Shown in pieces: positions 1 to 5,879 of a stretch of DNA of 5,879 bases. How positions within the stretch are numbered: position 1 is the first letter of the stretch; each line of letters opens with the position of its first letter. The stretch is taken from assembly GCA_015655535.1 (NCBI GenBank), contig JAATEW010000223.1, positions 1 to 5,879 of the forward strand, written 5' to 3'. This DNA is from Hyphomicrobiales bacterium. Its GTDB lineage: Bacteria > Pseudomonadota > Alphaproteobacteria > Rhizobiales > Beijerinckiaceae. The position numbers and the translations under genes are program-made. Under the pieces are notes generated by a model that worked only from the letters and a program-made list of their open reading frames with translations, was not told where the DNA came from and did not search any database.

Positions 1-1023
1 GCTCGACGAGGTGCGCAGTTTCAACGGCCAGTTCGGCCAGGTCAGGAGCTTGTTTTCCTTCTCCGGCGGCTGCGGCATGATTTCGAGCTGCTTCACCGAA
101 ACCGCGCCCTGGCGGATCGATGTGCCGATGCAATCGGAACCAGTGTCGCCGCCGCCGATCACGACGACATGTTTGCCGGCGGCGAGGATCGGCAGATTGC
201 TATGGATCGGCTCCCTGCCGACGCGGCGGTTTTGCTGAGGCAGAAAATCCATCGCGAAATGAACGCCCGAGAGATCGCGGCCAGGGATCGGCAGATCGCG
301 CGGCTTCTCGGCGCCGCCCGCGAGGATCACCGCGTCGTAATCGGCGAAGAGCTTGGCGACTTCGAGGTCGACGCCGACATTGACGCCGCAATGGAAGATC
401 ACGCCTTCGGCTTCCATCTGCGCGACGCGGCGGTCGATATGATGCTTTTCCATTTTGAAGTCGGGAATCCCATAGCGCAGCAACCCGCCGGGTTTGAGAT
501 TTTTCTCATAGACATGCACATCGTGCCCGACGCGGGCGAGCTGCTGCGCAGCGGCGAGCCCTGCCGGGCCGGAGCCGACGATGGCGATGCGCTGATGCGT
601 TCTGCGCTCCGGAGGCTCGGGCTTCAACCAGCCGTTGTCCCAGGCGCGGTCGACGATCGTGCATTCGATCGTCTTGATCGTGACCGGCGTCTCTTGCAGA
701 TTCAGCGTGCAGGAGGCTTCGCACGGCGCCGGACAGACGCGGCCGGTGAACTCCGGAAAATTATTGGTCGAATGAAGATTGCGCGCGGCCTCTTCCCAAT
801 CCGCATGATAGACGAGATCGTTCCAATCGGGGATCTGGTTGTTCACCGGACAGCCCGTGTGGCAATAAGGAATGCCGCAATTCATGCAGCGCGCCGCCTG
901 ATCCTTCGTCGCTTCTTCCGATAAAGGAATCAGAAATTCCTTATAGTGGCGGATGCGATCGGAAGCTGGCGCATAGCGCCGGTCGCGCCGGTCGATCTCG
1001 ATAAAACCCGTCACCTTGCCCAT
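1..1023 (-). CDS. gltD: Glutamate synthase [NADPH] small subunit, 5' part (truncated by window edge)
   Basis: The small (beta) subunit of glutamate synthase oxidises NADPH through FAD and passes electrons via iron-sulfur clusters to the large subunit GltB, which makes two glutamates from glutamine and 2-oxoglutarate in the cytoplasm. Reading the minus strand from the ATG at 1023-1021 gives 341 codons with no stop; the usual length is about 470-490 residues, so the C-terminal quarter lies outside. Visible motifs: N-terminus MGKVTGF; first cysteine set C46-x2-C49-x4-C54-x3-C58-P; second set C97-x3-C101-x3-C105; FAD-binding GSGPAG at 150-155; NADPH-binding VVVIGGGDTGSDC at 286-298. The ATG start matches the family N-terminus; an in-frame GTG four codons upstream is less likely, and the only purine-rich stretch (AAAGG) is rather far from the ATG. 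gltB is not upstream in the window; it may lie beyond position 1 or elsewhere. Family identity is very secure. Confidence 0.96.
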   Translation of the reverse strand, partial: MGKVTGFIEIDRRDRRYAPASDRIRHYKEFLIPLSEEATKDQAARCMNCGIPYCHTGCPVNNQIPDWNDLVYHADWEEAARNLHSTNNFPEFTGRVCPAPCEASCTLNLQETPVTIKTIECTIVDRAWDNGWLKPEPPERRTHQRIAIVGSGPAGLAAAQQLARVGHDVHVYEKNLKPGGLLRYGIPDFKMEKHHIDRRVAQMEAEGVIFHCGVNVGVDLEVAKLFADYDAVILAGGAEKPRDLPIPGRDLSGVHFAMDFLPQQNRRVGREPIHSNLPILAAGKHVVVIGGGDTGSDCIGTSIRQGAVSVKQLEIMPQPPEKENKLLTWPNWPLKLRTSSS

Positions 1024-1172
1024 GGATTCAGTCACACGCCTTTCGATGTTGAGAATGGTTCGGATCAACAGCCGCGAATGCGGCCAAAGTCAAGCGTCGG
1101 CGGCACCTGCAAAGCAGGATGCTTTGGGGCATGAACTCATAAAATGCGTTGATCTCAAAGGTTGGGCGCGTT

Positions 1173-1296
1173 CCTTCTCCCCGTGGGAGAAGGTGCCCAG
1201 CGCAGCGAGGCGGGTGAGGGGTTACTGCCCATCCGGGTGAGACAGTAACCCCTCACCCGGCGCTTTCAGCGCCACCCTCTCCCTCTGGGAGAGGGT
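1173..1296. repeat. Compound inverted-repeat element (REP/BIME-like)
   Basis: The element is built from two imperfect inverted copies of a unit of about 54 bases. The centre is a perfect 17-bp inverted repeat, arms 1211-1227 (CGGGTGAGGGGTTACTG) and 1243-1259, with a 15-base loop. Each outer end is its own small hairpin: arms CCTTCTCCC 1173-1181 and 1185-1193 with a 3-base loop on the left, and ACCCTCTCCC 1274-1283 and 1287-1296 with a 3-base loop on the right. The right copy has a further hairpin (GGCGCT 1259-1264 / AGCGCC 1268-1273), overlapping the central arm by one base. Repeats with CCCTCTCCC and GGGTGAGG words are scattered in intergenic regions of many Rhizobiales. No reading frame or target-site duplication is evident. 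It could fold in RNA as an attenuator or mRNA-stability structure, or be a passive mobile repeat. Confidence 0.85.
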
Positions 1297-1394
1297 TCGC
1301 CGGTCCTCATTTATGTCTGAGACCAAGCCATCCGATCCAATGGAACTTACAAAACAGCCAAGAAATCGGGTGCCGTCCCATGGCCGCGTTCCAC

Positions 1395-1417
1395 TATACG
1401 CTTAAGTTAAACGTATA
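1395..1417. promoter_or_regulatory. AT-rich 23-bp palindrome, possible operator
   Basis: A near-perfect dyad: outer arms TATACG (1395-1400) and CGTATA (1412-1417), inner arms TTAA (1402-1405) and TTAA (1407-1410), centred on G1406. Ten of the eleven pairs match; only C1401/A1411 fails. It lies eight bases past the stop codon of the minus-strand gene at 1426-1761, and 372 bases upstream of gltD. It lacks the GC-rich stem and T-run of an intrinsic terminator, so a binding site for a dimeric regulator is the more natural reading. The regulator and the target gene are unknown. Confidence 0.45.
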
Positions 1418-1425
1418 TTGTCATT

Positions 1426-1761
1426 TCAGGCGGGCATTTCTTTGAGAAATGGAATGATCTGAAAGATATCCTTATCATTATACCTGCCGTAGATAGCAGT
1501 ATTCTCAGCACCGACGCCCAATTGCCCGATCAGAACGTAATCGTGAGCGGGATTAATACATTTCTGAAATAGAGGCGCGACATGTTCGAAATCTATATTC
1601 GTTTCGAAGATGTAAAGTGATGGCGATTGACGCCACCATGTCAAAGCATATTCTTCGACAACCTCAACGAGGTTTTCATAACGTCTCTTATGATTAGGCT
1701 TTACGGCGGTTTCCTCCGGATCTTCGATGCGGAAATTCAGCCAATAGATACGGTTAGCCAC
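1426..1761 (-). CDS. Hypothetical protein, 111 residues, low-GC orphan
   Basis: I do not recognise a family. The product starts at GTG (1761-1759) and ends at TGA (1428-1426). It is soluble-looking, with no signal peptide or membrane segment, and rich in aromatic residues and acidic/basic pairs (N-terminus ANRIYWLNFRIEDPEET, then YALTWWRQSPSLYIFETNIDFEHVAPLF near residues 38-65, ending IFQIIPFLKEMPA). The alternation of predicted strands and helices suggests a compact alpha/beta fold. GC over 1441-1740 is about 43% by hand count, against roughly 57-62% in neighbours, which suggests recent acquisition. The Shine-Dalgarno is poor (AAGAAAGA about a dozen bases upstream). GTG is the only standard start in this frame, which stays open to 1914, so the gene may be a 5'-truncated remnant. 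Small size and foreign composition would fit an immunity, antitoxin or phage-derived accessory protein, but nothing specific shows this. Confidence 0.6.
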   Translation of the reverse strand: MANRIYWLNFRIEDPEETAVKPNHKRRYENLVEVVEEYALTWWRQSPSLYIFETNIDFEHVAPLFQKCINPAHDYVLIGQLGVGAENTAIYGRYNDKDIFQIIPFLKEMPA

Positions 1762-2028
1762 GGCTCTGTCTTTCTTCGATGGGGCCTGACCTGGGATGGA
1801 AGCGGACCCCCAAGGGCCGTCGCTGACCTTCGCCCGGTCCGGCGAATATTCATTCGGCGGGCCCTTGTCGCAGAAAGAGCCCTTGACCTCAATCGCCCTA
1901 GCAAAATCTGCTCCTCAACCCGCCGCGCGCCGGGATCAGCGGTGCCTGCTTGAGAAAACAGCTTACGCTTTTCGCCGCCGGGCTTTAGGACAGCCGCGCA
2001 ACAAATTTGTGATGGCAGGGAGCATCCG
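1762..2028. other. Divergent intergenic region with start-less open frame on the minus strand
   Basis: This 267-base stretch separates the minus-strand orphan from the plus-strand reductase and should hold promoters for both, although no clear boxes were found. On the minus strand the frame of the orphan continues open through 1914-1762, ended by an in-frame TGA at 1917-1915. Its conceptual translation looks protein-like (it includes AIEVKGSFCDKGPPNEYSPD) but has no ATG, GTG or TTG. It may be a gene remnant, a dispersed repeat, or chance. Confidence 0.35.
2017..2022 (+). promoter_or_regulatory. Shine-Dalgarno of the aldo/keto reductase gene
   Basis: AGGGAG at 2017-2022 stands six bases before the GTG at 2029, a good position. 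It supports the GTG start, which also gives the family-typical N-terminus (RALGTSALRIAPLALGG). Confidence 0.7.
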
Positions 2029-2976
2029 GTGGAACAAAGAGCCTTGGGCACGTCGGCTTTGCGCATCGCACCTTTGGCGCTCGGCGGCAATGTGTTCGGC
2101 TGGACGGCGGATGAAGCGACATCCCTGTCCTTGATCGATGCCTTCGTCGAGCGCGGCTTTTCCCTGATCGACACGGCCGATGTCTATTCGACCTGGGTCG
2201 AAGGTCACCAAGGCGGCGAGTCGGAGGCGATCATCGGCCGCTGGTTGAAGCGCGGCGGCGCCCGCGAGAAAATCGTGATCGCGACCAAGGTCGGCATGGA
2301 TATGCGCAAGGCCGGCAAAGGCCTTTCCAAAGCGCATATCATTCAATCGACGGAGAACTCGCTGCGGCGCCTTGGTACCGATTATATCGACCTCTACCAA
2401 GCCCACATCGACGATATTTCCGTGCCGCTCGAGGAAACGCTCGAAGCTTTCGCAAGCCTCGTCAAGGCCGGCAAGGTGCGCGCCATCGGCGCTTCGAATT
2501 ATGTCGCGCCGAGGCTCGCCGAGGCTCTCGCCGTGAGCGCGAAGAACGGCTGGCCGCGCTTCGACTGCGTGCAGCCCAATTACAATCTCGTCAATCGCTC
2601 TCTGTTCGAAGGCGCCTTGCAAAAGCTCTGCATCGACGAACATCTCGGCGTCATTCCCTATTATGCGCTGGCCGCCGGCTTCCTCACCGGCAAATATCGC
2701 AGCGTCGCGGATTTGCCGGGCAGCGCGCGGGCTGGCACGGTCGCGCATTATCTCGATCCGCGCGGCCTCGATATTCTGGACGAGCTCGATAAGATCGCGG
2801 ACCGTCTCGAGGCGACCCCGGCGCAGATCGCGATTGCCTGGGTCATGGCGCAGCCAGGCGTCACAGCGCCGATCGTGAGCGCGACAAGCTTGGCGCAACT
2901 CCAAGATGTCATGAAGGGCGCGGCGATCACGCTCGACAGGAAGGCGCTCGATCGTCTCGACCGCGTGAGCGCCTGA
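2029..2976 (+). CDS. Aldo/keto reductase
   Basis: A 315-residue cytoplasmic NAD(P)H-dependent oxidoreductase of the aldo/keto reductase superfamily, which reduces aldehydes, ketones or sugar carbonyls in a TIM barrel. The complete catalytic tetrad is visible: Asp48 and Tyr53 (LIDTADVYSTW), Lys87 (IVIATKVG) and His126 (DLYQAHID). GASNY at 154-158 and the cofactor-side stretch PIVSATSLAQL near the C-terminus are also typical. It resembles the YajO/Tas/YghZ-like bacterial branch, where length is about 310-350. The start is GTG with a good Shine-Dalgarno. The first turn (LGTSALRIAPLALGG) is the usual opening. The next gene follows after 66 bases on the same strand, so co-transcription is plausible. 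The substrate cannot be read from the sequence; both sugar-nucleotide or ketosugar modification and general aldehyde detoxification are possible. Confidence 0.93.
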   Translation: MEQRALGTSALRIAPLALGGNVFGWTADEATSLSLIDAFVERGFSLIDTADVYSTWVEGHQGGESEAIIGRWLKRGGAREKIVIATKVGMDMRKAGKGLSKAHIIQSTENSLRRLGTDYIDLYQAHIDDISVPLEETLEAFASLVKAGKVRAIGASNYVAPRLAEALAVSAKNGWPRFDCVQPNYNLVNRSLFEGALQKLCIDEHLGVIPYYALAAGFLTGKYRSVADLPGSARAGTVAHYLDPRGLDILDELDKIADRLEATPAQIAIAWVMAQPGVTAPIVSATSLAQLQDVMKGAAITLDRKALDRLDRVSA

Positions 2977-3037
2977 ACGGGCCCATTCCACAGCGCTTCC
3001 GGCTCGAAGTTCGACCTGTGCTTCCCGTCGCCTTGCC

Positions 3038-3041
3038 GGAG
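3038..3041 (+). promoter_or_regulatory. Ribosome binding site deciding the fkbH-like start
   Basis: GGAG at 3038-3041 is one base before the TTG at 3043 but seven bases before the in-frame TTG at 3049. Spacing therefore favours initiation at 3049, two codons later. No in-frame ATG or GTG occurs between the preceding stop (2974-2976) and this point. Confidence 0.5.
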
Positions 3042-3042
3042 C

Positions 3043-4902
3043 TTGCCCTTGGACGCGGCCGAGTTTCTCTTCCCCACCGATCTGAGCGTTACCGGCACCA
3101 AGATCGGCAAGGTTCTGCTCATCGGCTCCTGCATGGCGGAAGCCTATCTGAAATATTTCAAGGAGATCGCGCCGGATACCGTCTTCGATTGGGTGATGTT
3201 CAACAATGTGGCCGAACTCCCCGACATCGAAGAAGCGCAGCTTCGCTCTTACGACTTCCAATATATCCAGCTCTCCTTGCGCTATGTCGTGATGGATGAG
3301 GTCGTCAATTTCTCCGGCTTTTTGGCGGATGGCATGGCGGAGGCGATCTTCGATCGCGGGCGGCAAATATTGCGGCCCATGCTCGACGCGGCCCTCAAGC
3401 ATAATAAAAGCCATAATGTGCCGGCCTTCGTCGCCAATTTCTTCGTGCCGCAGGTGCCGGTGGTCGGCGCGCTCGACCAGATCGGATCGGCAAAGGATTT
3501 CACGGCGATCGTCAGGCGGCTGAACGACGAACTCGCGAACCTGGTTCGCCAATATAAAAACGTCTATCTGGCCGATGTCGATGCAATCGGCAATTCCATC
3601 GGCAAGCGCTATTTCCTCGAAGACGTGATCGGCTTTTATTCGCATTCTGCCTATTGGGGCCCGGTCTACGACGCGTTCGACCTGTCGCCAACCTATAACG
3701 CCCCATCAACCAGGCGCATCGATCATCTGCCGAGCATGGATGAGGTCTATGGCTCGCATGCGGATCAATTGTTCAAAGCGATCTGGCGGCAGCTGGAATG
3801 CCTTGTCCGCACGATCAACCAGATCGACATGGTCAAATTGGTGATCTTCGATCTCGACGACACGATGTGGCGCGGCCAGATCGCCGAACATTACGGCGAT
3901 GGAGGCGAATGGCCTGTTTTCCATGGCTGGCCGGTCGGCATTTGGGAGGCCGTTCAGCATTTGCGCGCGCGCGGCATCATCGTCGCGATCTGCTCCAAGA
4001 ATGAGGAGACCCTCGTGCGTGCGCGCTGGCCCCGCGCCGTCCCCATGTGGCTTACGCTGGAGGATTTTCCGCTTCGCGAAATCAACTGGAACCCGAAGGC
4101 AGAAAATGTCGCGAGCATCATCAAGGCCGCGAGCGTCACGCCGAAGAGCGCGGTCTTCGTCGATGACAATCCCGTCGAGCGGGAGTCGGTCCGCGCCGCT
4201 CTTCCCGGCATTCGCACCATAGGCTCGAACCCGCATGTCACGCGGCGGATTCTCCTTTGGTCGGCGGAAACGCAATTGGCGTTTCGCTCGCAGGAATCCG
4301 CCAAACGCGAGGAGTCCATCCGGCAATTGCAGTTGCGTGAAAGCGATCGCGGCGCTCTCTCCAGGGAGGAGTTTCTTCAGAGCCTCGGATGCACCGTCTT
4401 CATCAAGCACATTCAATCGTCGAACCATCCGGACTTCGCGCGGAGCCTAGAGCTGCTCAACAAAACAAATCAGTTCAACACGACGGGCGTCAGATGGAGC
4501 GCAGCTCAACTAGAGACGTTCTTTAATATTGGCGGCGAGATATTCACCTTCCAGGTCTCCGATAAATACACCGATTATGGGATCGTCGGGGTCATCCTTT
4601 ACCGGGATGGGACATTCGCTCAATTCGCGATGAGCTGCCGTGTCCTCGGCTTGGAGGTGGAGACCTCGGTCGTGCATTTCATCATGTCGCATCTCCACAC
4701 GGCTGTGGGGCGTACGGAATTCGTGGCGCGGGTGTTCGAGACGGAGGCGAACATGGTCTGCCGCGATATTTTCATCCGCTGCGGATTTGCGCCGGCGGCT
4801 GGCGCCGTCGGCTTGCAGCTGCGTGGCGCGGACCCCATTCCCCCAATAGCTGCTCATCTCTCCTTGGGTTTTGCCCCGGAAGTGGCGCTGGCCGCCGAGT
4901 GA
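3043..4902 (+). CDS. FkbH-like protein: SGNH-like region, HAD IIIC domain, acyltransferase-like C-terminus
   Basis: A 619-residue cytoplasmic protein (numbered from TTG 3043; TTG 3049 fits the ribosome site better). FkbH-type proteins dephosphorylate 1,3-bisphosphoglycerate and load glyceryl units on acyl carrier proteins, or act in related acyl transfers. Residues about 20-260 resemble the SGNH-hydrolase-like N-terminus (LLIGSCMAEAY at 25-35). The HAD core is complete: motif I VIFDLDDTMW (Asp270, Asp272), motif II ICSKN (Ser318), motif III Lys352 in NWNPKAENV, motif IV FVDDNPVERE (Asp374, Asp375). The C-terminal part, 445-600, carries LLNKTNQFNTT (471-481), DKYTDYGIVGV (508-518) and CRVLGLEVE (532-540), as in the GNAT-like tail of the family. 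Motif I departs from the common DLDNTLWGG, and the stretch after it (276-300) is unusual. No acyl carrier protein or polyketide gene is adjacent; it sits between a reductase and a glycosyltransferase. Family call firm, exact reaction unknown. Confidence 0.9.
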   Translation: MPLDAAEFLFPTDLSVTGTKIGKVLLIGSCMAEAYLKYFKEIAPDTVFDWVMFNNVAELPDIEEAQLRSYDFQYIQLSLRYVVMDEVVNFSGFLADGMAEAIFDRGRQILRPMLDAALKHNKSHNVPAFVANFFVPQVPVVGALDQIGSAKDFTAIVRRLNDELANLVRQYKNVYLADVDAIGNSIGKRYFLEDVIGFYSHSAYWGPVYDAFDLSPTYNAPSTRRIDHLPSMDEVYGSHADQLFKAIWRQLECLVRTINQIDMVKLVIFDLDDTMWRGQIAEHYGDGGEWPVFHGWPVGIWEAVQHLRARGIIVAICSKNEETLVRARWPRAVPMWLTLEDFPLREINWNPKAENVASIIKAASVTPKSAVFVDDNPVERESVRAALPGIRTIGSNPHVTRRILLWSAETQLAFRSQESAKREESIRQLQLRESDRGALSREEFLQSLGCTVFIKHIQSSNHPDFARSLELLNKTNQFNTTGVRWSAAQLETFFNIGGEIFTFQVSDKYTDYGIVGVILYRDGTFAQFAMSCRVLGLEVETSVVHFIMSHLHTAVGRTEFVARVFETEANMVCRDIFIRCGFAPAAGAVGLQLRGADPIPPIAAHLSLGFAPEVALAAE

Positions 4903-4992
4903 CAGGCCCTTTTTCGGCACATGCCGAAATTATGAGTGCAAATTCCCGCCGAGATGATTAATGTTAAGCTAGCGTTTGCGTGAGTAGGACCC
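4903..4992. other. Short intergenic region with a dyad and AT-rich leader
   Basis: It holds a perfect 8-bp dyad, TTTCGGCA (4912-4919) and TGCCGAAA (4922-4929), starting ten bases after the FkbH stop. There is no T-run after it on either strand, so it is at best a weak terminator. An AT-rich stretch at 4955-4968 (TGATTAATGTTAAG) is a possible promoter core for the glycosyltransferase, without recognisable boxes. Confidence 0.4.
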
Positions 4993-5879
4993 GTGCGTCT
5001 CGACGGTTCGACAAAAGCGATCGGGACGATGTGCCCTCCAGCCGTGCGGGTTGTGCTGGCTCCTGGAGGTTTGGCGCCTGCATTTGAGACGCGTTCAAAC
5101 GCGAGCGGCCTGCCGCCGGAAATCGCCTTTCTCTCGGCCTATGGCGTCGCGCCCGCGCAATTGATCGCGGCGGCAGGGCTTGCCCGCAAACAAGGCGTCC
5201 CGCCCGACCGCGCATTGCTGGCGGGCGGCGCCGTCACCGAGCGCTTTTTCTACGAATGTCTGGCGCGCCATCTGGGCCTTGCCTTTATCGAAGAACCGGT
5301 GCGCCTGCAGGACAGGGCCACGGAGACCTATCCGCAAGCGATCCGCGCCGGGATTGCCCGTTTCGAGGGGCCGGCCGGTCCATGCTGGCTGGCGGCGCCG
5401 CGCGGCGAGGGTCTCAAAGCGCTGTTACGCGCCATCCGGCGTGGCGGCATACAAAGGTCCCGTCTCGCGATCACGACGCCGTCGCATCTGTCGCGATGCG
5501 GGCGCGAGGCCGCGCATCGCCGGATCGCTGCCGATGCGAGCTATGATCTTTTAAGTACCGACGCGGATCTCAGCGCCCACAGCGGCGCCAATCCGTTGCA
5601 GAAGGGCGCCGCTGCGATCGGCCTCCTCATCTTTGCTTTGTCCTTCGCGATCGTGCCTTCGGCCGCGGCCAATCTTTGGCTGGTCGCGATCGCTTGCGTG
5701 TTTTTTGCCACGGTCTTCTTCAGGCTTTATGTGTTCGCCGCCGCGCTGGGCGCCCCGCGCGCGCGCAGCGTGTCGCTCGAAGACCACGAATTTCCGAATT
5801 ATACGATCGTGAGCGCGCTCCACAAGGAAACGAGAATTGCCGCCAGGCTCGCCGCGATGATCGAACGCATCGATTATCC
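4993..5879 (+). CDS. Membrane-bound family 2 glycosyltransferase with MshEN-like N-terminus, 5' part (truncated)
   Basis: An open frame runs to the window end without a stop, so only about the first 295 codons are seen; related proteins are usually over 600 residues. Numbered from ATG 5029: residues 30-90 look like an MshEN/GspE N-terminal domain (AYGVAPAQLIAAAGLARKQG, then TERFFYECLARHLGLAFIEE); two membrane helices follow at about 193-213 (AIGLLIFALSFAIVPSA) and 215-239 (LWLVAIACVFFATVFFRLYV); the catalytic domain begins at about 255 (FPNYTIVSALHKETRIAARL, then MIERIDYP), matching the first strand of inner-membrane processive family 2 transferases. Such enzymes polymerise or export surface polysaccharide from nucleotide sugars. 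The catalytic DxD and QxxRW motifs lie beyond the edge. Start is uncertain: GTG 4993 has AGGA three bases upstream; ATG 5029 has a poorly spaced GGGA. The FkbH gene just upstream may belong to the same surface-polymer function. Confidence 0.85.
   Translation, partial: MRLDGSTKAIGTMCPPAVRVVLAPGGLAPAFETRSNASGLPPEIAFLSAYGVAPAQLIAAAGLARKQGVPPDRALLAGGAVTERFFYECLARHLGLAFIEEPVRLQDRATETYPQAIRAGIARFEGPAGPCWLAAPRGEGLKALLRAIRRGGIQRSRLAITTPSHLSRCGREAAHRRIAADASYDLLSTDADLSAHSGANPLQKGAAAIGLLIFALSFAIVPSAAANLWLVAIACVFFATVFFRLYVFAAALGAPRARSVSLEDHEFPNYTIVSALHKETRIAARLAAMIERIDY

Larger units (their letters stand above)
1024..1425. other. Intergenic region between gltD and the orphan gene
   Basis: These 402 bases have no convincing gene. 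They hold the leader of gltD (minus strand, right to left), a compound inverted repeat at 1173-1296 and an AT-rich palindrome at 1395-1417, each listed separately. The gltD promoter should lie here, but I could not assign -35/-10 boxes with confidence. The repeat sits 150 bases upstream of the gltD start, so it would be inside the transcript if the promoter is further upstream. The parts 1024-1172 and 1297-1394 show nothing else I recognise. Confidence 0.7.

Noticed and set aside
169..924. 251-codon open frame on the plus strand
   Set aside because: It is antisense to gltD, whose iron-sulfur cysteines and FAD/NADPH motifs are unambiguous.
1016..1240. Short plus-strand frames over the gltD start and the repeat
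   Set aside because: They run through the inverted repeat and are not protein-like.
1173..1296. Intrinsic terminator or CRISPR-like repeat
   Set aside because: The hairpins have no T-run, and there are only two inverted copies with no spacers, so neither call fits.
1313..1405. 30-codon plus-strand frame starting at ATG 1313
   Set aside because: No Shine-Dalgarno, it ends inside the palindrome, and nothing in the peptide is recognisable.
1627..2134. Two plus-strand frames (1627-1953 and 1796-2134)
   Set aside because: They overlap the orphan gene or the reductase start and lack ribosome sites or family motifs; one may simply reflect the repeat-like sequence in 1762-1914.
1737..2174. 145-codon minus-strand frame overlapping the orphan and the reductase start
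   Set aside because: It crosses the well-supported reductase start and its translation is low-complexity Arg/Ser/Pro-rich with no recognisable domain.
1963..3645. 560-codon open frame on the minus strand
   Set aside because: It lies antisense to the reductase and FkbH genes, both of which have clear family motifs on the plus strand; its arginine/aspartate-rich translation is the usual shadow of a high-GC gene.
3706..4428. 240-codon minus-strand frame inside the FkbH gene
   Set aside because: Antisense to the HAD domain with all catalytic motifs intact; a shadow frame.

Overview
The window looks like a chromosomal segment from an alphaproteobacterium of the Rhizobiales (Hyphomicrobiales), perhaps near the Beijerinckiaceae. 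This rests on roughly 57-62% GC in the main genes, the style of the GltD N-terminus, the CCCTCTCCC/GGGTGAGG-type intergenic inverted repeat common in that order, and a glycosyltransferase with a fused MshEN-like N-terminus. The lineage is an inference from style; no marker gene is present.

Layout: positions 1-1023 (minus strand) hold the first 341 codons of gltD, the NADPH-dependent small subunit of glutamate synthase, running off the left edge. Positions 1024-1425 are non-coding and carry a compound inverted-repeat element (1173-1296) and a separate AT-rich 23-bp palindrome (1395-1417). Positions 1426-1761 (minus) encode a 111-residue protein of unknown function in DNA of clearly lower GC (about 43% by hand count), with an open, start-less frame extending upstream to 1914.

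From 2029 everything reads on the plus strand: an aldo/keto reductase (2029-2976), an FkbH-like protein with an SGNH-like region, a HAD phosphatase-type domain and an acyltransferase-like C-terminus (3043-4902), and the 5' part of a membrane-bound family 2 glycosyltransferase with an MshEN-like N-terminal domain (4993 or 5029 to beyond 5879). The reductase and FkbH genes are 66 bases apart and may be co-transcribed. The glycosyltransferase starts after a 90-126 base gap containing a short dyad.

How the genes work together: GltD is central nitrogen metabolism and unrelated to the rest. FkbH-like proteins load or transfer small acyl units, and family 2 glycosyltransferases of this architecture make or export surface polysaccharide, so the right half could contribute to surface-glycan decoration, but no acyl carrier protein, polyketide synthase or polysaccharide export gene is visible. 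I see no RNA gene, CRISPR array, transposase or phage gene. There is no clear novel multi-gene system; the points most worth checking are the low-GC orphan gene with its upstream frame, the adjacent palindrome, and the divergent stand-alone FkbH protein.
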